A DNA stretch of 64,000 bases from Mermis nigrescens. Taxonomy: Eukaryota > Nematoda > Enoplea > Mermithida > Mermithidae. Positions 46,690 to 58,645 of the stretch are shown here, in pieces. Each line of letters starts with the position of its first letter. Position 1 is the stretch's first letter. The position numbers and the translations under genes are program-made. The notes below the pieces were generated by a model. It was not told where the DNA came from. It saw only the letters and a list, made by a program, of their open reading frames with translations, and did not search any database. The DNA is taken from NCBI GenBank assembly GCA_036768485.1, contig JAVLUZ010000142.1:15844407-15908406 (forward strand). Reading direction: 5' to 3'.

Positions 46690-49230
46690 TTATTTCTTCG
46701 TTTTATCTATCTTGTCATCCGAATCTCTCGTCCAGTTAGGACACCGTAGTCGTCTTTCGGGCAACAAGAGCGCCAGACTAACTGGCAAAAATACTACGCT
46801 ATGCAACAAACCAAATAATATCACAAGGAAAACTGTTTTAAAAAACGTCTCAATGATGTACGCGTTGACGGTAGCCAACACAAGCACACCCAGGATGGTA
46901 GCCGTGGCACCCTGGAAAACCGGCCAACCGAGTTGCTCTAGAGCTACTATTGTCCTTTCAGTTGGCGTTCCTTTCGCACACACATAAGCATACGATATAT
47001 GAGCCGAGAGGTCAATGGCGAACCCGATAGCCATGATCAGCGTGATCATCGAAACCCCATCTAAGTTCACTGACCATAGCGACATGAAACCATAGACGCC
47101 AATGTTTATCGTCATCATGGCCACTGTGATGAAGGCTCCGCAAAGCAGGTTTGGAATAAGCAAGAACGCTATCGCGAGCATGGTCACAATGGCCATAATA
47201 TTGTCTCTCAACATAGTCGGTCTGATAAGCTGATATTGATCGGCGTAGGGCCAATATTCTTGAAAAGTAGTAACGTTGAGATCCGAAAACCGATCGGCGA
47301 TCGATCGGAACAAATTCAGAGTGTTCATATGATCGTTGGGCGTTTCGAAATTCTTAATGCCTATTTGAAAGCGGAATGCGGCAATTGAATCGGGATTTTC
47401 ATTCCGCTTCGGATCTCCCCATCTTATGTCAGTTATCCACAATGCTCTACCGCCTGTGTATTCTAACCAAATGCGCAGCTGATTTACCCATATTTCTTGA
47501 GTATTGTCTTTCCTGACCTGACGAAGAAAACGATGTATGTATTTTCAATTAAAACAGTCAGTTTATTATATGTCAATAGGTGATTTCAGGGCCGTATTTA
47601 GGGGGGGTCGGCAGTGGGAGGCCTCACCCCTCCCCTCTTGGCCCAAAATAAAATTTTGAAAGGTAAGATAATGCAGAAACAGATGGAAAAATTGCATGTC
47701 TTTGACGTTAAATCCTCAAGTTTTCGGCGCTTTTCGTCAGTTTTGATGTATTTTTGCATAATTTTGGCTCAAGCGCGAATAAAAAAGGACACTTTTTAAT
47801 TAAAAATGTTCTCTGAAAAGTCTGAATTTTTCGATCTTAATGGATAGCATAGAATACAACGAAAAACGTCCAAAAATGCAGTTTTTGTGAGCAAATTCGA
47901 CGAATTTTCTGAGATATCGACTAATTTATGTTAGGTCCGCCCCTCCCTTGGCCAAATCTGGATACTGGTCTGGATGATTTGTTTCATATACGTTCACTTA
48001 TGTTTTCTCTGTATTTGAAGTATGACTATGAAATAACATATTTTTTAATTTATTTTTTATCTAATTCTAATTAATCACATTTTACAGATAAGAATATGGA
48101 AGAATAATACAGCAAGGAGCAGAAAGAAGACTCGAGATGTCCTTTAGTCAATTTTAATTATGTAAATGATATTCTAAACTGACCGTTCTGACAAACAAAT
48201 CATTAATTTTCTGCTGCGAGAAGACGTATTGACTTTCACCCTAAAACTACAACCTTGAATCGTTAATTTGATATCTAAAATTTTTCGTCATGGCGCTAAC
48301 GTAGGAATTTAGTCCATGCTTAAAATTCGAAGGCCTAGTTTGCTTTTAGTTAACTTAAGAAGTCATATACAAGTAAAACTTCAAGTCGATAATACAAATA
48401 AATAAAATTAAAGTAAAATTAGAGGAAATATAATAAACATAGATAAATATAGAAATAAGAAAATAATAAGTAAAACATAAAACAAAAAATCAGGAAATAA
48501 AGTTTCCAACAAATCTCCTGAACGACAAGTGATACGTTCTTTTTATTCACCCGAATCCTTTTATTATCAAATAGGCCACTTTGAGAAATTATTAATTTTT
48601 GATTAAATTTCAATGTCTTAAATTTCTTGATTGAGTACGACTGACGAATAGTCTCTATTTTCGTTATATCAGGACTAACATATGTGTCGGAACATTTCGG
48701 CTTTCGATAAAAGATGAGCAATTTTGACAGATTTAATAGTTCCTTCTTTCAAACGAATTGGTTACAAGATTCGAGTACTGACTTATTTGCATGAGACTGG
48801 CGTTTAAAATTAGGCATAGGACCACAGAAACATGTATGCTAACCATTTTACTAATTAAATATAATTCTGTAACAATATTTATGAATATTTGCAAGTCTGT
48901 AGTCCACACAAACGCAGGCGTGATGGTTGTTAATGACGGTGAATCGTTCAAAAACGGAATAGACAAATTGAAAACAAAGTGATTAAAATGTAATGAAAGA
49001 TAATTTTATTTCGCCATTCAAATGTCAAGACTTTTCCAAGAAGTACGTTAACTGGTTGAACTGAAACGTCTCATTCCTGAACGCTGCGCTCTGGGGGTAC
49101 CGCGCGGTAAATTAATTCCCATAATTGTCATTTTGGAAAAAAAAACAAATTATATCTTACAGATGCAAAATAGACAATGTATCTTTGGCTTATTTGAAAT
49201 AATTAAATCTACGAACATCAAATAAATTAA

Positions 49231-49269
<39 letters not shown>

Positions 49270-52200
49270 ATGAGTAATAATAAAAAATAAATAAATAAAA
49301 ATAAAAATTTTATCTAAAATTTGATTGTCTTGTTTGTCTGAATATAAACTTACTCCCAAGTCATTCATATAGTTGATATATTCCTTCAAGAAGAATACTG
49401 TCGCATTCGACGCCAGAGAATGCGTTGTATTTTCGAAACTAGCTACCAGATCAAAAATTCGCTTCCTACCATCGCTTAGCGTCATGTTGGGCGGGTTGTT
49501 TACCACGACGTTAGCTTGCATGCCTTCTGCCCAGAAGTCCGAAATCATTTCGAAGTATTTGTGCAAATAGTGTGTCCTTAATACTACCTTCTGCGGCTGC
49601 AAGCCTTCCTTGATTATATAGCAACCATAGCAGGACACAGCTAAGTAAACAGAGAACAACAAGACAACAACGCATTTAGTTATTGGGTTCATCAAGAACG
49701 GCCCGTAGCAATGTTTGAAGAATCTATTCAGAATCGGGTCCCTGTGGCAATGAGAATTAAGCTTATCTTTGACATTCTCGCTTTTATCTTTTTCTCTAAT
49801 ATCTAGTTTTTCGTCGGAACGCGAATTAAAATTTGCATCAGCTGGCAGGAAACTGTTAAATGATGCTAGTTTTGTTGGTCCTTCATTCTTCTTTTCTCCA
49901 ACGGTTGGTTTGAAAAAGTCGCTGAATGTCCTTTTATGAAAAAGTTGTTGCCAAAATGAATCTGTTGTAAAAGGAAAATCAGGTCATTAATCTACAACGG
50001 CAACATAAAAGACAAGCAGGAGCAAGATAAAAAGAAACAATTCTAGCAAAATTTCTTTGTGGTAAATTTTTGAATGTTTGCAGCCATTGGTGAAATCAAA
50101 ATTTTCGAATAGGGCGGGCGGTACCCCAATTTTTCACCAACTAGTCAGAAAATGTTGCAAAAATCTACTATCTACTTATTTTTTAAACCATTTTTCGGTG
50201 TCTAATTTTACTCAGCGTCGTTTTTGATGTCGAATTTTTATAACAAAAATTAAAAATTCGAGGTAAATTTGCTACAAAAGATCTGTCTATATTGCTAAAT
50301 TTCCTTAATGAGAATAAAAATTCTAGCAGCTGCAAATTTTTAAACTTCAGGCAAAATAATAGATGGAATTGATTAGAATTACTCTTCTTTGACCAGCTGG
50401 GACCTGCCCTCCGTCCTTAAATCCGTCCCTACTCGCAGCAGCAACAACAGTAGCAAGACAAATAACAATAAGAAAAGCAAAAATAAAATAATAATAGGAA
50501 AGACAAAAAATTACAACAAAAACAACAACGTCACCAACACTACCAACAACAAAACGAAGAACAGCATCGTTTTAATATCATCTTAATGATCAGGAAAATC
50601 AAGTTTGAAACGTAATTTTTGTTTTTTAATTTAGAGAATGGCTTTGCTACAACATTTCAACTAGAAACAAAACTGAAACAGTAAATAAAATAAAAACAAT
50701 AAAGATGATAAGGATACTTCTTAAATCTTTGTGTTCCTCGGGCGTATAGCAGCTGAAAATCTAAAAGACGTGCACGCACTTGGTAGGGACCATAGATGCA
50801 CAGCATGGCCGATCTAGACGGGAGGGTCAACTGATCTGGTGGGTCAAAAAAGAGCTTTTTTGGACCAAAATGAACTCAAAAACTGGTGAGAGCGCTTAAA
50901 TAGCATTAAAATTACGTTATTACACAGTTTCTGGCTAATTTAAAGGACTTTTACAGAAAATTTTCAATTTTCATTTGTTTTTGGCCGTCATTTTGCCTTA
51001 TTTTTTCTTCCTATTTTTCCATTCCAGGGTCTAGACCCCACGTGCATGTCTGGTAGGGACTCAGTGTAGCTTACACGCATGGAATGCACTAAATTTACAA
51101 ATATGATACGAGTTCTGAGATATAATTAAGCGTCACACGGGGTCCAAAATTATTCAAAGGTCAATAAAGACAAAACACGTGGTTAAATGTTAAATTTTGC
51201 GAAAAATTCAATTCTTGAGGTATGCAGGGGGCCTTTCCGAATTTGGCGGGATCTAAAATCCCAAGCTCCACGCCCGTTTATAGTGCTTACCTTTTGTGTG
51301 AGATTCTTTGACAACTTTTGTTAAAAATAGACAATGTAAGCCATTTTTTTCAGCGTCGCCGTATATAGACATGGCTGCTGAATAAAACGTTATTTGATAA
51401 ACATAGTCCATGAGTAGGGCTACAGCCGTGTATTGACAAAACATAATGACGCCCGGTAATGAATTCCACGTTCCGATTGCGAATGAAAAAACGTCTGTAA
51501 AAGACGTAATTGTGATAGCCACTGCGGCTTCTGAGAGAACTTCTGACATGCGTTGGTCAGTTGGCTCAGTCGGCTTGGTCCGGTGCCATGCATTCGTCAT
51601 TATAAACATATCATTTACGCCGATAGCTATAGACAAACACCAAAAGAAATGGAAGAGTATGACCACACATGCGGGGGGAGAGGGGTTTGGGGGACTAGAC
51701 CCCAGATAGGAAAAATGCGAAATTTTCTCGAAAAAAATGAGGCAAGGTGAAGGCCAAAAATGAATGACAATTGATAGTTTCCCTCAAAGGTGCTCTAAAT
51801 TGATCAGCAACTATGTAATGACGCAAATTTAAGGCTATTTTAGCGCTTATACCAGTTTTTGTCGTCATTTTGGCCCAAAAAAGCACCACTTCTCCCCAGA
51901 TGGGTCATGCTGTGAACTTAGTGTTAAAATGTCAATAATTTCAGAAGGCCATACGCGGTTTTTGCGCGTTTTCTGCGTGTACGTTCTTCGATAATTCAAG
52001 CTGAATGAATTTCAGGATTATTACCAATTAATCATCTGATGAATGATGCTGACGTCATTTTCCATCAATTTCGAAATTTCGACTGAGAACACACAAAGTG
52101 TGCTATTTTTATGATTTTTGCTCTAATGTAAAATTTTTTAACATTTATTATTTTCTGACTATATACGTTTTTTTCATTAATTTTCTAAAACTTAGAACGA

Positions 52201-55147
52201 AAGAAAAAGGTCAAAAACGTTAGAATAATGCGATTCCAAACATGTGGCCCTCAGATTCAAGTACTCAACGTAATGTCCGGCACCTTAAAGTGTCCGGGCT
52301 GCGTACATAAATACAGAAGGAAAAACAATAGACCATAGAATAGAGTGAGAATCACAAGAGAGTGTGGGACCTTAAATCAATTAAAAATAATTAAGGGTTT
52401 GAGTCAGTTACTAATTAGTAACGACTAATTAATTAAAAGTTTAATTAATTAAATAATTGGGAAATAAAGATTAATTAATTTGGAGTTCAAATAATCAATT
52501 AAGATATAGTTAATTAAATAAAAGTTTAATTAAATTAATTTTAATTAAATCAAGAATAATTAATTAATTAAGTAATTAATTAGCTTTGGTTAAATAGCCT
52601 GGAGTAATGAATTAATTAAGAAAGATTTAATTAGGTGACTTGGATTATTTAATTATAAGTGCAATAATTTAAAGAGCTATGTAAATAAATAATTAAGGTT
52701 ATGTAATTGATTAAGATCAATCAAGTAACGGTTTAATTAATATTTATGTAATTAAATTTTATTTACAATTCAAGAATAAATGATTACTTATTTTTTATTA
52801 TTATTGCAAGTGTTTAATTAATTAACTGATGATAGTTTAATTAATTAACTATTATTCAATGATTGAGAGTAAATTAGTTACTTAATTAAGATTTTAATAA
52901 GATTATGGCAGTCTTGGAGTCAAAAATCATAAAAAGCTACGTTAAATAAAATCAAATAAGCAAAATATACATAAAATAAAATTACATATAGCTAGAAAGG
53001 GCATTGTGCTTATGACTGGGTTAAATTCGGCTTGAAATAAAAAGCACAATCCCAAGGCAGTCACAATTGCCATACCCGCCGATAAAATTCCCGCGATAGC
53101 TAACACTGGTTTACTACGCACCCAGTCTATTGAGGTCCTCCCGCTTTTTGGATCATCCTTTAGTACAAAGCTACAAGCCACGCAGAATATTGACAGAATC
53201 GAGAATGTGAATAAGAATTCTGGCATAAACCTGTCCGCTATTTCTTTGAGGCCATCGCTGATTGAATCGGCGTGATAAATGCCGATATCGATAAATTTCG
53301 ATTTGAAATCGTTGGTTATGAAATTTTGGAAACCTTTCCTGAATTCTAAGCTGTATCGATCCAGTTGCTGTGGAAATTGCACTAGGTGATAGGAGAGACG
53401 CATCGTCTTCACGACATTGAAGTGTCCTTCGTTATCTATCAGTTCAACTCCTCCAAGGACAGAAGCTTAAAATTCGTTCAGTCCAAATTATCGTGCAATT
53501 AAATGAAGAAGAAAGAGCTTCATTTCTAAAGCATGTTTAAGATGAAGATCTATCTTATCCTTTTTAAGCAAACTCAAACAATGATCTCACACGATGATTT
53601 TTATGACATAAGTAACAAATACAATTTTTTTGTAAATTAGCTACATTGTAATATGTTTTGCGAAGCTTGCATGCTTTTATTAAATAAATTTGGATAGTCA
53701 AAGTGGTCAGAAAGTAAATTAGAAAAAGGAAGCAAAAAAGTAAAAAGAAGCTAGAAAGTATGGACAAAAAGTAATAAATTAAGAAAATCGCGAAAGAAAA
53801 AATCGTTGGTACGAATGTCGTTGGTTTCTAATTTTTATATTTTATTTTCATACAAATATGTCACAGGACTTAATATCATTTAAATACATACATAAGTCAA
53901 GATTTAGATTGCTAGTTGTACGAAAAAATGGCAATTTAGCTTTTAATAAGACACATTTTCTATTTGCTTTTGAAATTTCCTCTCTAAATACCTACTTCCT
54001 CGACACTTCAGAAAGAAGTTTGCAACCTCTTTTGTTAGACGGTCCTGACATTAATGAATGATGAACAATGGAATAATGTGAAACTACAGAATAATGTCAG
54101 AGCTTATGCCAAAAACTAAGGAAAAACAAAAAATTTAGCATAGTTTTTTATAAATGGAGATCATGCATTAACTCCAAACTAAAAGCCACTTTACTATTGA
54201 ATAGCCCAAAGAATTTTGAAAGTGAATAAATGAGCTGCAGATCACGATTGTTTTAATATTTTCACCCGTTTGGGTCTTATTTCAGCTCATTATAGCACAT
54301 CTAACTAAATAGTACTAGTAATATACGTAGTTCTTAAGACTATTTCGAAAGCAGCTATATTTCCTTCCGCTTGACCCTAAACGTCACACGTTGATACGAC
54401 ATCTGATTAATTGCATTGTCTTTAAGAGATATAAGATAAACTATCAAGCTAATATTTTAAACGCAAATAATTATCATAACACTAACCAAGATACACTGGT
54501 ATGTCGCCTCGGTGAGCCAGTGGATAAGTTATTGGAAAATATTTGTTTATCTCATGCATGTTCTTCATTAATTTGACGTGCGTGTTTTCAAAGCATTCGC
54601 CTTCCCACTTGAGGCAAAAATCTGTGTAGGATATGTTAAAATTCCCATCCGAACTTCGCACCGTAAAATTTGATTTAACGTAATCGTTGAACTGATCGAT
54701 AGCTCCCAAATAGTCTTTTCTCAGCAGATTGCCCTGATCTTTTGCTTTGATCACTAGATCGATCCAATTTTTGCTGGCGTACGATTTTCCTGGAATGTAA
54801 TGATTTTGATCGAATGGAAATTGGGCGTTGATAACGGCTTTTTCATACACGCATTGGCCGTCGAACGGCGTAAAAACGTACTCGGCGTCGTACTTGGTCA
54901 AAGATTGCATGAGGACGAATCCGGTGGACGCCAGACCGGTGAAAATTACCGGTAAAATTAAAAAATACCACCTATAATTGTACAATTTGTAGCCGTACCA
55001 ACGGAAAAATTTTTCCAGGTACTTGTCGACCGATTGCGAGCTTCGCAGCGAAATTTTAGCAAAGTGAGCTAATTTTCGAGCGACTAATTTGAAATTTAAC
55101 ATCAGAGCCCGATCTTTCATTTCGCCTGGATCAGATTCAATTTGCAT
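46690..55147 (-). CDS. Patched-related (PTR/PTCHD) transmembrane protein, complete (5 exons)
   Basis: RND-type membrane protein with a sterol-sensing domain; nematode PTR relatives act in cuticle and membrane traffic, but the substrate here is unknown. Exons: 55147-54487, 53465-52986, 51626-51291, 49961-49354, 47517-46690; GT-AG, phases 1,1,1,0; 970 aa, a normal length. An in-frame TGA lies 3 bp before the ATG. TM1 is at about residues 63-83 ([20 protein letters not shown]). The first ectodomain holds several Cys ([18 protein letters not shown]). The SSD runs through exons 2-3 ([53 protein letters not shown]). The second ectodomain is in exon 4. The C-terminal TM bundle includes [20 protein letters not shown]. 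The TM4 motif reads GVND, not the usual GVDD; the TM10 Asp and His are kept. Introns carry repeats A and D. Ends KIDKTKK. Confidence 0.94.
47587..47972. mobile_element. D-type hAT-like element with near-perfect 8-bp duplication (ptr intron 4)
   Basis: 386 bp, starts CAGGGCCGTATTTAGGGGGG; right end inverted is CAGACCAGTATCCAGATTTG. Flanks GGTGATTT (47579-47586) and GATGATTT (47973-47980) match 7/8. It lies about 70 bp upstream of the last exon's acceptor at 47518. Confidence 0.75.
49220..49310. repeat. AAAT tetranucleotide microsatellite (ptr intron 4)
   Basis: (AAAT)n, about 12 clean units then degenerate, starting about 45 bp inside the intron after the exon 4 donor at 49353. Confidence 0.95.
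50789..51058 (-). repeat. Family A copy (ptr intron 3)
   Basis: Minus-strand copy: CATAGATGCACAGCATGGCC at the left edge and CCCCACGTGCATGTCTGGT at the right edge on plus. One of the least decayed copies and a good reference for defining the family ends. Confidence 0.8.
51659..51925 (+). repeat. Family A copy next to a ptr splice acceptor
   Basis: Starts TGACCACACATGCGGGGGGA and ends GGTCATGCTGTGAACTTAG. Its left edge is only about 32 bp from the exon 3 start at 51626, so it lies immediately upstream of that acceptor in transcription order. Confidence 0.75.
52385..52890. repeat. TTAATTAA-rich low-complexity tract (ptr intron 2)
   Basis: About 500 bp in which TTAATTAA, TAATTAAT and AATTAATT words recur irregularly with TTTAATTA and GATTAATTA variants. 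No fixed period visible by eye. The tract ends about 100 bp before the exon 2 donor at 52985. Confidence 0.85.
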
Positions 55148-56053
55148 GTTTCAATTACGCAGTAATCTCAACATTGAAAAATCGTCACTGCAGTATCTAG
55201 ACTTATAATTCGCGTTTTAACAAAAAAATGTAGGCTGAAGGCGAGTAATTTCCGGCCATAAGTAGCAACTAGCGCGCTACCTTGAACGAAATCTTGACGG
55301 AATATCCGATCTCCTCTTGCACTGAAGCATATGTGAAGAAGAAGTCAAATAATTAATGACGTTGAAAGTATTTACTGAATCGAAGATACCACCTAATTGA
55401 CAGGTAGCGCTTACTAGTTCTTGCACTCAAAGAACGTTTATGCCAAATTTTGCATCAAGCGAACATAGGAATGTATAAACAATATGTACCGCCGTGTCAT
55501 ACGGATTTTATATACATAATACAAGTAAACAACTCATCATCTTAGAAAGCAAGTAGATATTCTTGTGCGTGGGAAGACATATTACGTTGGCATGCCATGG
55601 CGGACCTTCAAATCCGCTGGAGCATTTACTTTTCTGGAAGGAAAATGAAAAAATCAACAAACTTTATGGACGAACGTACGTGTTTCGTTCTTGCCCCTTA
55701 TTCACCACACTATGAATACAAAATTCAGAAACTATCAAGAAAACACCTTGACACTAATTCTCGATTATAAAACACTTCGCTCAGTCTAAATATCGAATGT
55801 ACGAATTGTGTGTTGCTAGGCTAAAATAATATTACTGAAACCATGAGTATTTCTGCTGTGATAGCCAATTAATACGGCGTGCTTATGCCATTTCAGACGA
55901 AAAGATACAATAAGTCCTTAGAGGCAAGATTCTTTCTTAGGCGGTCTATATGAAAATCCAAAGAAAAGACCTTAAATATATTTGAAGAATTATGTGAGGA
56001 TTTTGTATTATATTAAAAATTAAATACCTATTTATAAAAAAATAAGTGATGAT
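55148..56053. other. Gene-free stretch upstream of the Patched-related gene
   Basis: No exon or repeat family recognised. It should contain the promoter and 5' UTR of the Patched-related gene. No TATA-like element or initiator could be singled out in such AT-rich sequence. Confidence 0.5.
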
Positions 56054-56619
56054 TTAATATATTATTAAAAAGGAAGGAACTAACAGAAATACAAAGTGTT
56101 TAAAAAATGGTACAATACTAAAACAGGTATAGTGTAATGTATATTCAAAATTAGCAACTGAAATTTGACCCGAATGTAGTCCGATGTTCATTTGCTTGTT
56201 AAGTAAAATTTTGTAAAAAGGGAAACGCTTGTTCCGAATCCAGAGCTTTTTACCTGAAACTACATGGCTCGAGTTTTGGCAGTAAACATTTTTCAAGATT
56301 AATTGCCGAAATTGAGATGGTCACTGAAAATTTACATATAATAAAAGCATTCGGACTGGTGACATTTTAACCGTTTGGAGACACAAACATTAATAACAAA
56401 TGCAAAAAAATTTTATACGACACGTTCAAATAGTTTTGGTGTAAACTTACTGTAAGTAGGACTCATAATGACCTCTATCCAGGTTCGACAGACAGACAGT
56501 TTTGAATAGTTGCAAAAGTGATCGTCGAAGTCATTGATTCCTTCTTGACAGATGTTTCCAGGCGCAAAATGTAGCATTTTTAAGTGTGCAGTACATTTTG
56601 TGCAATTATTATTGTTCAA
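56054..56619 (-). CDS. Tentative small Cys-rich protein with hydrophobic C-terminus (partial model)
   Basis: Not recognised as a known family. Candidate exons: about 56615-56451 (5' boundary unknown), 56323-56254 (acceptor AAATTTTCAG, donor TTTCAG|gtaaaa), 56117-56054 (acceptor CCTGTTTTAG). Phases agree (1, 2). The first exon ends at a strong donor (TTACA|gtaagttt). The product has a spaced Cys pattern (CTKCTAHLKMLHF, NICQEG, HFCNYSKLSVCRTW, EKCLLPKLEPCSF) and ends in a hydrophobic tail VPFFKHFVFLLVPSFLIIY then stop, as in GPI-anchored or single-span Ly6-like surface proteins. No start or signal peptide was found. Agreement of three splice sites could be chance in 600 bp. Confidence 0.35.
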
Positions 56620-57269
56620 ATTTTCTTATGGACTGTCAAATATCACCATTTAGGCAAACATCTTTAAAAAATTTTTTGCGCCAAAACTCGAACTAAGTAG
56701 TTTTAGGAGGAAGGTCCTGGACACAGGAGAAATCCTTTCCATGTTGTCAAAATCTTATCAAACAAGCAAGCAAGCATTCGACTATACTCTTGCAAAGTTT
56801 CAATGCATAATTTTAAGTATATGTTATAGTATACTTTTTTGGTAGTGTACCGTTTTTTAAACGCCCTGTATATTTGCCCTCTTTTAGATATCACGGACGT
56901 AAGAGATATGCAAATAAGCGATGGAATGGCTATGCATTCACGGCTTTGCTAGGGAGCCAGTCCTTGCGATCAGATTCTTGCCTGTTGAGCTCACTTGATA
57001 GCGAACTGAAAACCTGTTACGATTCTCGAAAAGCACTTAGCTGAGTCGAAACTTAGCTTGAGCTCGGATGAGCACGAGCTTTATCTACATCCAGTATAAG
57101 CTCGAGCTCAGCACATATTCATTTGAACATTAACATATCAGAAACAATAATAGAACTATTAGTATTAAACTTGAAGCTACAACGAAATGTATGTGCATGT
57201 GCATTGCATATTTGCATTCAAATAAACATAATAAAAAATAATATCAATATGCAAATTGACTTCATACAT

Positions 57270-58610
57270 TAATAAGAAAGAGGCGCGGTTTTTAAAAAGA
57301 AAGATAATAAAAGCATACAGTGTCGGTTTTTTTGTTTTTCCTTACACTCAATACCGACTGTGCAAAGAACGTGTAAAGTTTTTGTGTAACATTATAACAT
57401 ATAGCAATTTTAGGCGGTTTTTTTCGGGGCTTGTGAAAATCCCAGTATTGACGCCTCAGAAAGGAAGAAAAGGTCCAGATAACATTTTTTGTTTTTTGAA
57501 TTTTGCATTATTTCTCGAATGGGAGTGTGAAGAGTGTGAAAATCTGGAGGTGAAAAAGGCATTTTTGTCGAGTTTTCGACTTGTTTATGTCTGCCAAAAA
57601 CTGCGGTTTTGAGTCCCGAGGAATTTTTTCTGATAGAAAAGTATTGCGGCTTAAGGGCTATTTTGTGCTTATTAGCAAATTAACATACACTCAATACGGA
57701 GTTAGATCTAGGGTTTACACTTTATACTCTAGTGGATGGTGTAAAAAAAGATTTTGTCTATGAGTTCTCTGCTAACTTTTTCGCTTATGAGTCGGGATAA
57801 AACAAATAAAATAGAAATAAAGTACCTTTTAATGGCTACACGTCGCAGCGAACCGCGTTAAAAATCGCAATATTGAGTTATTTTTGGGGGTGGAAAGTTC
57901 GAAACCCGAGGTGTAAAATGGGCAAAAAAACACGTTTTTCCCCTATTTTGATTAGTAAATATCTCAAATATTTTGCGGAACAGTAGTTTTTCAATTACAG
58001 AAGTACCAAACTACGATTTAAAGGCTACAAACTGGACCGAACCGAATTTCTATACACTCACTGGGGAGTTAGGCTCAAATTCTTAAAGTTTACAATGTGG
58101 CGGATGGTGGAAAATACGTTTTTGTCCGTTTTTCTTCGCTTCTTTCTCCGTTTACAAGTCAGGATAGGTCGAATGGAATAAAAATAAAGCACTTTCTAAG
58201 GGGTATACGTCACAGCAAATTGCGTTTATTTACATCAATATTTAGCTTTCTCGGAAGGTGTAAAGTCAAAAACCGGGTGTGTTAAACGTATTTCTGTCTT
58301 GTTTTTTGCTGACAACTTCTCCGCTTATGAGTCTGAACATGATCCTAATGTAAAAATAGACCAAAATCAAACGTGATACGCCAGTTGGGCGCATTTGTTT
58401 ACGCTCAACAGTGGTGTAAAGTTGTTTACATCTAATATTTATTTGTATTCAGGCCATTGTAGAGACTTAATTTTTTCATGAATGTTGATCGTAATATCAG
58501 AGTAATGTCAGAATTACGAGTCCGACTAAAATCTTCTTTACACTCTGTGGTTTTGTAAAGTTTGCACCGCAAATTAACTTTAGTTATAGAGCCTTTCGGA
58601 AGCTAAAATT
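57270..58610 (+). mobile_element. Element E-related copy, both ends missing
   Basis: Runs parallel to the left arm of element E: GGCGCGGTTTTTAAAAAGAA, CACTCAATACCGACTGTG, AAAGTTTACAATGTGGCGGA, GTCACAGCAAATTGCGTTT, CTTATGAGTCTGAACATGAT, CTCAACAGTGGTGTAAAG. It lacks the hairpin terminus and starts inside the arm. It ends at an ATT microsatellite (58610-58645). No coding capacity. Confidence 0.75.
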
Positions 58611-58645
58611 ATTATTATTATTAATATTATTATTATTATTATTTT

